50,870 bases of DNA from a virus. This document shows, in pieces, positions 15,817 to 22,670 of the stretch. Each line of letters begins with the position of its first letter. The first letter of the stretch is position 1. The notes under the pieces are model-generated. The model was not told the origin of the DNA and did no database searches. It worked only from the letters and a program-made list of their open reading frames with translations. The stretch covers positions 1 to 50,870 of the IMG/VR virus record IMGVR_UViG_3300031825_000017; one strand, written 5' to 3'. Made by a program: the position numbers and the translations under genes.

Positions 15817-16038
15817 TCAGGCAGCGAGGCGTTGAACAGCCTCTGCCTCATCCAGCAGCTGCTGCGCGTAGAGCAGCACCGCGGTCTTGTCGATCTCGTT
15901 CCAGACGGCCCGGCGGTCGGCGGCGGCGATGTAGTTGCGCAGCAGTGCGGCGCGCGCCGGGTTCTTGCCCAGGCTGTCGAGGAATGCAATCTCATTGGCC
16001 GTGCCGTAGCTGCGGGCGGCGGTGTTGTTGGCGCTCAT
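15817..16038 (-). CDS. Hypothetical phage protein, 73 aa
   Basis: A small helical protein (NEIAFLDSLGKNPARAALLR and WNEIDKTAVLLYAQQLLDEA). Its start overlaps the stop of the gene before it by 4 bp. No family recognised. Confidence 0.55.
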   Translation of the reverse strand: MSANNTAARSYGTANEIAFLDSLGKNPARAALLRNYIAAADRRAVWNEIDKTAVLLYAQQLLDEAEAVQRLAA

Positions 16039-16217
16039 GCTTGCTCCCTGGCGTGGACGAGGGCGCTGCGGGCGATGTCGCCCAGCATTGCCGGGACATC
16101 GACCAGGTCACGATCTGCCGTGCGCGACAGGCGTTCGATCTGCTGCAACGCAGTGGTCAGGATGCGGGTCAGATTCTCGTGCGCGGCTTGGCGCGACACG
16201 GCTTGGTCGGTCGTCAT
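16035..16217 (-). CDS. Hypothetical phage protein, 60 aa
   Basis: A helical protein starting MTTDQAVSRQAAHENLTRIL. The ATG at 16217 is chosen over an upstream one because it overlaps the preceding stop as ATGA. Function unknown. Confidence 0.55.
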   Translation of the reverse strand: MTTDQAVSRQAAHENLTRILTTALQQIERLSRTADRDLVDVPAMLGDIARSALVHAREQA

Positions 16218-16570
16218 GCGGCGCTCCTGGCTGCATCGATCCGGTCGCACATGTCCTGCTCGGCGTGCGACTTCGCGATGAAGGCACGCGCCTCTGCGCG
16301 CTCGTCGGCCAGCGACTCAGCGGCCTGTTCTTCCAGGTGCGCCATGAAGTGAGCGTCGAAGAGGTCGAGCACGTTCGCCGTCTCGCTGCCGTCGTCGTTC
16401 ACCATGCGGACGTCCGTGGCCATGAACCGCGGCGCCGCGCCCGGGCCCGGCGTGGTGAACTCGCCGGTGATGGACCACAGGAAATTTGGGGTGCTCACGA
16501 CCGTGCGCACTTGGTCGGCGCTCAGCGCGCGCGGGCGGAAGACGCGGGCGAGGGGAGTGATGGCGGGCAT
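16214..16570 (-). CDS. Hypothetical phage protein, 118 aa
   Basis: Begins MPAITPLARVFRPRALSADQ. It has a beta-rich first half (PNFLWSITGEFTTPG, RFMATDVRMVNDDGSET) and an acidic helical second half. No recognised family. It starts 4 bp after the repeat protein ends, as part of the same transcript. Confidence 0.6.
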   Translation of the reverse strand: MPAITPLARVFRPRALSADQVRTVVSTPNFLWSITGEFTTPGPGAAPRFMATDVRMVNDDGSETANVLDLFDAHFMAHLEEQAAESLADERAEARAFIAKSHAEQDMCDRIDAARSAA

Positions 16571-16573
16571 AGC

Positions 16574-17413
16574 TCACTCCACCTCAACGAAGTTGCCGGC
16601 GGCGTCCAGCGAATACCAGGTATCCGGCTTGACGCCATCCCGGCCAGCGATAGCCGCGCGGATATGGCGGATCCGGCCATAGTCGTCGCCATCGCCATCT
16701 TTGTCGCGGTAGCAGAGAACCATGGCGCTGCCAGCGCTAGCCTTCGCGCGACCCTCGATGCCAGTAGCAGCGGCCACGGCATGCTTGCCCTCAACGCTGG
16801 CCGCCGACTGGTAGCCGGTGTTCGTGGCCGCCGACCGGTTGCCGGTGTTCGTGGCCGCCGACTGGTCGCCGGTGTTCGTGGCCGCCGACTGGTCGCCGGT
16901 GTTCGTGGCCGCCGACTGGTAGCCGGTGTTCGTGGCCGCCGACCGGTTGCCGGTGTTCGTGGCCGCCGACCGGTTGCCGGTGTTCGTGGCCGCCGACTGG
17001 TAGCCGGTGTTGGACTCCGTCTTGCTCGACTCCACGCGCGACAGGATGTAGCTGACAGCGCGCGAGATGATCTCGGGGATCTTCAGTTCGGCCTTGATGC
17101 TGATGCGCGCCGCGGCGATCTTGCTGTCCGAGTTCTCGCGGCTCAGCTCGCCGGACATTTCCACCAGGGCGAAGCGGCTATCGGCCGGCGCGTAGTAGCC
17201 AAACACGTCGAGCGGGTATTCGCAGGCGTGGAAGCCACTGGCGCATGCCTCGACGCAGCCCTTGTGCTCGTAGGTGGCGCCCATTTCGTACTGGAAATCG
17301 CGGCACTGCATGTCCTTGTTGAAGCCCTTGTAGGCCGTCACGACGTGCTCGCCGCTGTCGGTCAGCGCCTGGTCGGCTTGGGGCTCTACTGCTGCGGGGC
17401 TTTGGCTCTGCAT
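16574..17413 (-). CDS. DUF7666-type phage protein with 9-residue tandem repeats
   Basis: This 279-residue protein is the first gene of the leftward early operon. Residues 20-110 match a phage domain beginning YKGFNKDMQCRDFQYEMG and continuing with HACEYPLDVFGYYAP and SGELSRENSDSK. Residues 135-206 are eight copies of NTGxxSAAT, where the variable pair is YQ, NR or DQ; such repeats probably stack as a beta-solenoid. A conserved C-terminal tail follows (AMVLCYRDKDG, DTWYSLDAAG). Function unknown. The ATG at 17413 follows GGAGAACAGG; a GTG nine codons earlier is less likely. Confidence 0.7.
   Translation of the reverse strand: MQSQSPAAVEPQADQALTDSGEHVVTAYKGFNKDMQCRDFQYEMGATYEHKGCVEACASGFHACEYPLDVFGYYAPADSRFALVEMSGELSRENSDSKIAAARISIKAELKIPEIISRAVSYILSRVESSKTESNTGYQSAATNTGNRSAATNTGNRSAATNTGYQSAATNTGDQSAATNTGDQSAATNTGNRSAATNTGYQSAASVEGKHAVAAATGIEGRAKASAGSAMVLCYRDKDGDGDDYGRIRHIRAAIAGRDGVKPDTWYSLDAAGNFVEVE
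16796..17011 (-). repeat. Eight in-frame 27 bp tandem repeats
   Basis: Each unit encodes NTG, two variable residues, then SAAT. In translation order the variable pairs are YQ, NR, NR, YQ, DQ, DQ, NR, YQ. The constant codons are nearly identical from unit to unit, which indicates recent expansion or repeated conversion. Copy number would be expected to vary between relatives. Confidence 0.9.
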
Positions 17414-17463
17414 CCTGTTCTCCATCGGGTTGGTGGGCACCCAGCGGTGCGTCGATGGAAATC

Positions 17464-17517
17464 ATTCTACAAATACGTTTGTAGACGCGCAAGGGAAATC
17501 TACAAAAAAATACGTAG
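17464..17517 (-). promoter_or_regulatory. Leftward early promoter PL with two repressor operators
   Basis: On the minus strand a -35 TTGCGC (17492-17487) and a -10 TAGAAT (17469-17464) are separated by exactly 17 bp. The operator CTACAAATACGTTTGTAG (17467-17484) lies in the spacer and overlaps the -10. A weaker copy, CTACAAAAAAATACGTAG, lies at 17500-17517. The first is the same as an operator in front of cro. Repressor bound here would block the whole early operon, including the DGR and the integrase. Confidence 0.8.
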
Positions 17518-17567
17518 ACCAAGAATGTCTGGTACTAGGCATTCAATGAGTGGGGGTGGCGCGGACG

Positions 17568-17597
17568 AAAAAAAGCCCGCCGGTAGAGGGCGGGCTT
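17568..17597 (-). terminator. Rho-independent terminator of the cI transcript
   Basis: Read leftward, stem AAGCCCGCC and GGCGGGCTT around a 7 nt loop, followed by a run of T (A at 17568-17574 on the + strand). It closes the cI / zinc-ribbon / lipoprotein transcript just before the PL region. Confidence 0.85.
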
Positions 17598-17619
17598 GGT
17601 GGGGTGGGGAAGGTGGCGC

Positions 17620-17988
17620 TTACGAGGCGCCGTACCTCAATGGAATTGGCAGAGGGGCGGGCTTGGCAGTAGTGCACCCTTTTTCATAGGCGACGATCTC
17701 CAGCTGGTAGTAGCGCTGCTTCGCACTTTCGACTGCAGCGTCCTTCTCGACAGCATTGCCGATGCCAAAGTCCCCGAGGAAGGCTAGGACATCGCGACCG
17801 TCGAACGCGCTTTCCTTGTCGATGTGTTGGGTGAACCCCATGACTCTTGCCTTGTCGAGATCGATCTCTCGGCATGTCATCGTCTGCTTCTCGAAGTCGG
17901 TCAGCGCACCCTGTCGCCCGTAGTTTTTCGTTGCGCAACCCTGCAGCGCGAGCAGGCTCATCCCTGTGATGACAGCCCATTTCAGCAT
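17620..17988 (-). CDS. Small lipoprotein expressed with the repressor
   Basis: This is a 122-residue protein with a lipoprotein signal, MLKWAVITGMSLLALQGC, so Cys18 would be lipidated and the protein anchored in the cell envelope. The mature part is small and charged (FEKQTMTCREIDLDKARVMG). No family recognised. It is the third gene after cI on the same strand with no terminator between, so it is probably made in the lysogen. That position suits a superinfection-exclusion or lysogenic-conversion protein, which is an inference from context only. Confidence 0.65.
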   Translation of the reverse strand: MLKWAVITGMSLLALQGCATKNYGRQGALTDFEKQTMTCREIDLDKARVMGFTQHIDKESAFDGRDVLAFLGDFGIGNAVEKDAAVESAKQRYYQLEIVAYEKGCTTAKPAPLPIPLRYGAS

Positions 17989-18014
17989 GGCTCGATCTCC
18001 TTCCGTTGTCGCTG

Positions 18015-18284
18015 CTACTGGGGAACTAGGGTCGCACCGCAGTGCTTGCATTTTCGAGCATCCCGGAGCACGAGTTCACGGCAGTCGGGGCATTTCACGT
18101 GGGTGTTCGGATTGGGCTGGCTGGCCATCGCAGCTTTATCCGGGAGGACCAAGACGAAGATGAAGCCGATCAGCGGCGAGAGGAACAGGCAAATGAAAAA
18201 CCAGCCAATCCCTGATCGCCCGCGGCGAGCCGCCAGAAAAGCGCAGGCGATTGCCAGCGCGATATAGACGAATGCGATTTCCAT
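18015..18284 (-). CDS. Membrane protein with C-terminal zinc ribbon, next to cI
   Basis: This is an 89-residue protein with two hydrophobic segments: the N-terminus MEIAFVYIALAIACAFLAA, and residues ~27-50 (GWFFICLFLSPLIGFIFVLV). A zinc ribbon follows (CPDCRELVLRDARKCKHCG). Proteins of this build are frequent in phage immunity regions, where a superinfection-exclusion role has been suggested. It starts 13 bp after cI ends and is likely co-transcribed with it. Confidence 0.65.
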   Translation of the reverse strand: MEIAFVYIALAIACAFLAARRGRSGIGWFFICLFLSPLIGFIFVLVLPDKAAMASQPNPNTHVKCPDCRELVLRDARKCKHCGATLVPQ

Positions 18285-18296
18285 GGCAAGTCCCGA

Positions 18297-19049
18297 TTAC
18301 AGGCGCGTTTTGATCTTGCGCGCCGGCACAGGGTGCGCAACGTAGTACATCCAGGTGATCTGGTCTATGTCGTAGGTCAGAATCTCCGGATCGTTGTAGC
18401 TGCCCAGGCGGACGCCCTGACGACGAGAGAGAAGGCGCTTGATGATCGTCTCGCCGGATTCCAGGCGCACAAGCACGTCGTCTTCGATCTCCGGCTCTGT
18501 TCCTGGCTCGACCAGGGCGAACTCGCCAGGGTTGAAGCGGGGCACCATCGACGTCCCCACCACCGGCGTGAGAAACGCCTGCGGGTCGGGGCTCGCCATC
18601 TCTGCGTACTGGTCTGTTGCTCCCACTGGATAGTCCCCGTCCGTCCAAATGCGATCGGGCAGTCCCCCGGTCGCGCGGCCGACGACGTAGATCCGTCTGA
18701 ACTTGGAAGTGTCGGCCGGATAGGTCAGCGGGGTGGCTGGTGGTGCCCTTGAAAGGTCATTGTAAGCCGGTGCCGATGGCTCTTTGACACCCTTCTCTAG
18801 TAGGGCATGGGGCATCTTCGGCTTATGGGCACCGCCATAAGCCAGCCAGTTCACATCGCACTTGAGTACCTCCGCGAGGCGCACCGTGTACTTGCTGGAG
18901 CGCGCGTTTTTGTTCGGGTCCAGCAGGTGCTGGATGTTCTGTGGCTTGCATCCATGGCCCACCTGGCGGGCCAATTCGCTCTGGTCTGTATGGGGGTCGA
19001 GCCCGGCGCATTTCATTGCCCAGGCGAGCCGCTCGGCGTACGTGTTCAT
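18297..19049 (-). CDS. cI: CI-type phage repressor (HTH plus LexA/S24 domain)
   Basis: This 250-residue protein maintains lysogeny. The N-terminal region contains a helix-turn-helix (QSELARQVGHGCKPQNIQHLL, about residues 23-43). The C-terminal half is a LexA/S24 peptidase-like dimerisation domain with the nucleophile Ser167 in VVGTSMVPRFNPG and Lys204 in ETIIKRLL. The self-cleavage region is near VVGRATGG, without the usual Ala-Gly pair. The ATG at 19049 touches the first operator, so the maintenance transcript could be leaderless, as for lambda cI; the longer open frame upstream runs through the operators and cro. It faces cro across a three-operator region. Confidence 0.9.
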   Translation of the reverse strand: MNTYAERLAWAMKCAGLDPHTDQSELARQVGHGCKPQNIQHLLDPNKNARSSKYTVRLAEVLKCDVNWLAYGGAHKPKMPHALLEKGVKEPSAPAYNDLSRAPPATPLTYPADTSKFRRIYVVGRATGGLPDRIWTDGDYPVGATDQYAEMASPDPQAFLTPVVGTSMVPRFNPGEFALVEPGTEPEIEDDVLVRLESGETIIKRLLSRRQGVRLGSYNDPEILTYDIDQITWMYYVAHPVPARKIKTRL

Positions 19050-19113
19050 AACAAAGCATTTTGTAGCCTTGCCTTGCAAAAAGGTTTGTAGGGTGCTACA
19101 AATACGTTTGTAA
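19049..19113. promoter_or_regulatory. Divergent cI/cro control region with three operators and PR
   Basis: Three related 18 bp sites lie at 19049-19066 (TAACAAAGCATTTTGTAG), 19074-19091 (TTGCAAAAAGGTTTGTAG) and 19096-19113 (CTACAAATACGTTTGTAA), spaced 25 and 22 bp start to start. On the + strand a promoter fits between them: -35 TTGCAA (19074-19079), 17 bp, then -10 TACAAA (19097-19102). Both boxes lie inside operators, so repressor should block it. The arrangement is lambda OR-like. Confidence 0.8.
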
Positions 19114-19116
19114 TGA

Positions 19117-19383
19117 ATGACCTTATGCGCCATGACCGAAGCCCTCAATGAAGTCGCCGGCCCGCTCGACATCGCCATCTCCATCGTCGGCTCGCAAACC
19201 AAGCTGGCCGCGCTGCTCGGCGTCTCCCAGCAGAACGTTTCCAACTGGGTGAAGAACGGCATCCCGGATGACAAGAAGCCGGTGATCGCGGGGAAGCTCG
19301 AGCGAATCACGGACGGGCGCGTCACTCGTCGGATGGTCTGCCCGAACAACTGGGCAGAAATCTGGCCGGAACTGGCGGCCTAG
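19117..19383 (+). CDS. Cro/YdaS-like regulator
   Basis: This is an 88-residue helix-turn-helix protein (GSQTKLAALLGVSQQNVSNW) with the C-terminal pattern GKLERITDGRVTRRMVCPNN and WAEIWPEL, typical of YdaS/Cro proteins in lambdoid-type immunity regions. It is divergent from cI and should repress the maintenance promoter during lytic growth. Starts are possible at 19117 or 19132; neither has a good ribosome binding site, and the predicted PR transcript would begin only a few bases upstream. Confidence 0.85.
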   Translation: MTLCAMTEALNEVAGPLDIAISIVGSQTKLAALLGVSQQNVSNWVKNGIPDDKKPVIAGKLERITDGRVTRRMVCPNNWAEIWPELAA

Positions 19384-19577
19384 TCCTCGGGTTTTTCCTT
19401 GGCGACCTGAACCATGGCCTTCACGCCGCGCAAGTCTTTCTTGAACGCGGTCACCCATGGGTCGCCCAGGATGATCGGGCCGCCGCACAGCCGGCAGGTC
19501 TTTGCGTCGGCAGCAATATCCGTCTGGTTGCCGCAGTTGGCGCAGTGACGGATTTCGATTTTTGGGACGTTCGGCAT
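19380..19577 (-). CDS. Small zinc-ribbon protein
   Basis: This is a 65-residue protein with two CxxC pairs (RHCANCGNQ and CRLCGGPI), which should bind one zinc. It is convergent with cro and overlaps its end by 4 bp. No named family. The protein-like sequence and paired cysteines support it, but the weak ribosome binding site leaves some doubt. Confidence 0.5.
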   Translation of the reverse strand: MPNVPKIEIRHCANCGNQTDIAADAKTCRLCGGPIILGDPWVTAFKKDLRGVKAMVQVAKEKPED

Positions 19578-19678
19578 TTCTGATCTCGCTCATGGCAGTC
19601 GGGGCGGGTTCTTCAGGTTAGTCGATCGGGGGATGCACCGGGCGCTGTGATGGCGCCTTCATTTAAACGGAGATTCAA

Positions 19679-20098
19679 GTGTCCACGCGACTGTCAACTG
19701 ATGACGCTCAGATCGAGCTGCCTTTGATGTGCCTGATGGAAAAGCCGAAACGCATTGCCGCCGAGGTTGTTGCCGGGATTGCCGGCGAGGCGGACTTGAT
19801 CCGTAGAGCGATCGAGCTCTCACGCTTCAAGTTCATGGAGAAGACCTACGCGGGCTACCTGGGCCTGTCGCCCTCGCAGTTCTCGAAGATCAAAAACGGG
19901 AAGGACAGCGCCGGCAAGGTCTGGCATTTGCCTATTACCTCCATCGCCCGCTTTGAATGCCTGGTCGGGCACACGCTGCTCACGCAGTGGATCGACTTCC
20001 AGCGCGAACTGCTGATGAACGACGACCTGCGCGAGTTGCTCGAGCACGAACAGCGTGCCGCGGCGCTGCGCGAAAAGATGCGGAAGAAGGCGGCTTGA
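19679..20098 (+). CDS. Helix-turn-helix phage protein in CII position
   Basis: This is a 139-residue protein starting at a GTG behind GGAG. The central segment EKTYAGYLGLSPSQFSKIKNG looks like a helix-turn-helix, followed by WHLPITSIARFECLVG and a helical C-terminus rich in Glu and Arg. The position, second gene of the rightward early operon before the replication genes, is where lambda cII lies. A CII-like activator is therefore a reasonable guess, not shown. Confidence 0.65.
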   Translation: MSTRLSTDDAQIELPLMCLMEKPKRIAAEVVAGIAGEADLIRRAIELSRFKFMEKTYAGYLGLSPSQFSKIKNGKDSAGKVWHLPITSIARFECLVGHTLLTQWIDFQRELLMNDDLRELLEHEQRAAALREKMRKKAA

Positions 20099-20133
20099 GA
20101 GGGCGGCGAGGGAACGGGTAACAGGAGCAGTAC

Positions 20134-20331
20134 ATGGGATCACTTCAGAGACGAAGCAAGCAGGTGGCCGCCATCGGCCCAATGCCGCCGGCCGCCGGGC
20201 ACCGTGCCCACATCGATGAACTCTGCCACCGCATGACGGTCGCCGATACGCGTGCCGTGCGCATGCACCTGTGCAGCGAGCTCAAGCGCGCGGTCGCCGA
20301 GTACCTGGAAGCGGCGAGGGGTGTGGCATGA
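20134..20331 (+). CDS. Hypothetical phage protein, 65 aa
   Basis: A small basic protein (MGSLQRRSKQVAAIG) ending in a helix (LKRAVAEYLEAARGVA). Its stop overlaps the start of the replication gene (ATGA). No family recognised. Confidence 0.55.
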   Translation: MGSLQRRSKQVAAIGPMPPAAGHRAHIDELCHRMTVADTRAVRMHLCSELKRAVAEYLEAARGVA

Positions 20332-21278
20332 GCAAGGAAGTCCAGAAGACCACACAGAAGAACCGATATCGCAAGATCGAGGTGCGCATGTGGGGCGACG
20401 AGAAATTCAGGCATCTCACGCAGATTCAGCCCTGCGGACAGGGCCTTTGGGTATTCCTGCTGACCGGGCCACATACCGGACCCATCCCTGGCCTATTTCG
20501 CGCTGGCCGCGCCGCGATGGCGGAGGAATTGGATTGGAGCGTCGAAGCCTTCGAGGAAGCCTTCGGGGAAGTCTTTCGGCAAGGCATGGCCAAAGCTGAT
20601 TGGAAGGCCAAGGTGGTGTGGATTCCGAACGCGATCAACTGCAACCGCCCCGAGTCTCCCAATGTGGTGCTGTCATGGGGCGGAGAGTGGGATCTGATCC
20701 CCGAATGCGACCTCAAGCGGGAAGCCTACGAAGCCCTCAAAGCCAGTATTTACGCGCTCGGAGAGGGTTTCGCCAAGGCTTTCGATAAGGCTTTCTGTAA
20801 GCCTTCCGCAAAGCCTTCCGACATGCCTAGCCGTAAGACATGCGCTAATCAGGAACAGGAGCAGGAGCAGGAGCAGGAAAAAGAAAGTAACCCTAACGGG
20901 TTACTCGTCGACAGCGACGACGCTGCCGACTTCTCCCTCGACGGAGGCAATCCAAAACCTGCCCGTCCTGAATGCCCGCATCAGGAAATCATCGCGCTTT
21001 ACCACGAGCTGTTGCCGATGTGTCCGAGCATCCGTGAGTGGACGCCGGCGCGAGCACAGGCCCTGCGCGCGAGATGGAACGAAGACCCGAAGCGCCAGAA
21101 CCTCGACTACTGGCGCGCATTTTTTGGCTACGTGTCCGAATCCAAATTCCTCACCGGTCGCGCGCGCACCGCTGAAGGCCGCAAGCCCTTCGTTGCCAGC
21201 CTCGACTGGATCGTCAAGTCCGAGAACTTCACCAAGATCCGCGAGGAGCGGTATCACAACGAGGCGGCCGCAGCATGA
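20328..21278 (+). CDS. Phage replication initiator, O-like
   Basis: This is a 316-residue protein. Residues 1-150 look like a winged-helix replication domain (RKIEVRMWGDEKFRHLTQIQ, LWVFLLTGPHTGPIPGLFRA). Then comes a repetitive low-complexity stretch (AKAF, DKAF, CKPS, AKPS units followed by EQEQEQEQ), and a C-terminal domain with ALRARWNEDPKRQNLDYWRA and FVASLDWIVKSENFTKI, which is common in phage O/DnaT-like proteins. The stop overlaps dnaB, so it probably loads that helicase at the phage origin. The start at 20328 overlaps the previous stop. Confidence 0.75.
   Translation: MSKEVQKTTQKNRYRKIEVRMWGDEKFRHLTQIQPCGQGLWVFLLTGPHTGPIPGLFRAGRAAMAEELDWSVEAFEEAFGEVFRQGMAKADWKAKVVWIPNAINCNRPESPNVVLSWGGEWDLIPECDLKREAYEALKASIYALGEGFAKAFDKAFCKPSAKPSDMPSRKTCANQEQEQEQEQEKESNPNGLLVDSDDAADFSLDGGNPKPARPECPHQEIIALYHELLPMCPSIREWTPARAQALRARWNEDPKRQNLDYWRAFFGYVSESKFLTGRARTAEGRKPFVASLDWIVKSENFTKIREERYHNEAAAA
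20772..20905. other. Candidate replication origin inside the O-like gene
   Basis: Four head-to-tail 12 bp units (20772-20819) share AAGGCTTTC or AAGCCTTCC after three variable bases. A run of GAGCAG hexamers follows (20853-20876), then a purine-rich stretch, then a perfect inverted repeat AGTAACCC / GGGTTACT with a 4 nt loop (20886-20905). In lambda the origin iterons and AT-rich segment lie inside O. This is the only comparable repeat cluster seen here, but the repeats could instead only reflect the protein linker. Confidence 0.4.
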
Positions 21279-22663
21279 ACGCACCCGACGATCTTCCCCA
21301 GGCGCGCGCGCTGTTCAGCGTCGAAGCCGAACAGGCTGTGCTCGGCGGCCTGCTGCTCGACAACAATGCGGTGGACCGCATCAACGGGCTCGACGCGGCG
21401 CACTTCTACCGCGAAGACCATCGCGCCATCTTCGTGGCCATCCTGCAGCTCGTCGTCTCCAACCGGCCGGCCGACGTCGTGACCGTCTTCGAGCGCCTGC
21501 AGTCGGAAGGGCATGCCGCGCGCGCGGGCGGCTTGCCGTACCTGACGGCCATGGCGCAGCGCACGCCCAGCGCGGCGAACATCGCGCGCTACGCCGAGAT
21601 CGTGCGCGACCGGGCGATGTTGCGCGAGACGGCCGCCGCGGCACGCAAGGTGCTCGAGTTGGTCGAAACGCCGAGCGCGATGAAGGGCGCCGAGGTCGTG
21701 GACCGCGCCCAAGCGCTGCTGGCCGACCTGGCCGCCGTGGGCGTTCGCCGAGAGCCGAAGATGCTGTACGAGCTGCTGACCGAGTTCGTGGAAGAGGTCG
21801 ACGAGCGGTACCACAGCAAAGTCAACCCAGGGATCTCCACGGGCATCGAGTCTCTGGACCGGGCGCTGAACGGTGGGCTCCAGCCGGGCAACCTGGTCAT
21901 CGTCGCTGGCCGCCCCTCGATGGGCAAGACGGCTCTCGCCACGGACATCGGTCTGAACATCGCCAACGCTCACAGCGTGCTGGAGCTGTCGATGGAGATG
22001 TCGGATCGCGAGATCGTCGCGCGTGCGGCTGCCAACCGGGGAAACATCAGCCTTTCCGCGCTGCTGCGTGGGCATATGGATGACGATGACTGGGCGCATC
22101 TCGCCTGGGCGGTCCAGCACATCGGAGATCTGCGCTTCGCCGTGGACGATTCGCCCGCGCTGACGCTCCTGGAAGTCCGGATGAAGGCCAAGGCCCACAA
22201 GCGCAAGCATGGCCTGGACCTGCTGATCGTCGACTACCTGGGCCTCATGACCGGCGGCGAGGAAAAGATGCGCACGCAGCAGATCGGCGCCTACTCGCGC
22301 GGCCTGAAGGCGCTGGCCAAGGAGTTGGGCATCCCTGTCGTGGCGCTTGCGCAGCTCAGCCGCAAGAACGAGGATCGCCCGGACCGCAAGCCCATCCTCT
22401 CCGACCTGCGCGACTCGGGCGACATCGAGCAGGACGCGGACGTGGTGATGTTCGTGCACCGGCCGGAGATGTACGACCCCGGCAATGAGGCGTTGAAGGG
22501 CTACGCCGAGGTGCTGATCCGCAAGCATCGCAACGGCGCGCTCAGCGACGTGCCGCTGCTCTATCGCGGCGCGGTGACCAAATTCGACGAGTGGACCGGG
22601 CCTCTGCCGATGCTGTCGGCGGGCCCGGCCGTGCGCAAGCGCGGCATCGCCGCGGAACTGTGA
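21275..22663 (+). CDS. dnaB: Replicative DNA helicase DnaB
   Basis: This 462-residue protein unwinds DNA at the fork as a hexamer. The N-terminal domain is standard (EAEQAVLGGLLLDNNAVDRI). The RecA-like domain has Walker A GRPSMGKTAL (about residue 212), LELSMEMSDREIVAR, Walker B LLIVDYLGLM, VVALAQLSRKNE and LRDSGDIEQDADVVMFVHRP. Full family length. It carries its own phage helicase downstream of the O-like initiator, with a 4 bp overlap. Confidence 0.97.
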   Translation: MNAPDDLPQARALFSVEAEQAVLGGLLLDNNAVDRINGLDAAHFYREDHRAIFVAILQLVVSNRPADVVTVFERLQSEGHAARAGGLPYLTAMAQRTPSAANIARYAEIVRDRAMLRETAAAARKVLELVETPSAMKGAEVVDRAQALLADLAAVGVRREPKMLYELLTEFVEEVDERYHSKVNPGISTGIESLDRALNGGLQPGNLVIVAGRPSMGKTALATDIGLNIANAHSVLELSMEMSDREIVARAAANRGNISLSALLRGHMDDDDWAHLAWAVQHIGDLRFAVDDSPALTLLEVRMKAKAHKRKHGLDLLIVDYLGLMTGGEEKMRTQQIGAYSRGLKALAKELGIPVVALAQLSRKNEDRPDRKPILSDLRDSGDIEQDADVVMFVHRPEMYDPGNEALKGYAEVLIRKHRNGALSDVPLLYRGAVTKFDEWTGPLPMLSAGPAVRKRGIAAEL

Positions 22664-22670
22664 GGACCAC

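Noticed and set aside
16796-17011. Regular 27 bp repeats considered as a CRISPR array
   Set aside because: The repeats are contiguous with no spacers, stay in frame, and encode a conserved 9-residue unit.
16022-17689. Plus-strand frame of 555 codons with repeats of the type GRRLVAGVR
   Set aside because: It is the reverse complement of the NTGxxSAAT repeats and of several overlapping minus-strand genes, without a ribosome binding site.
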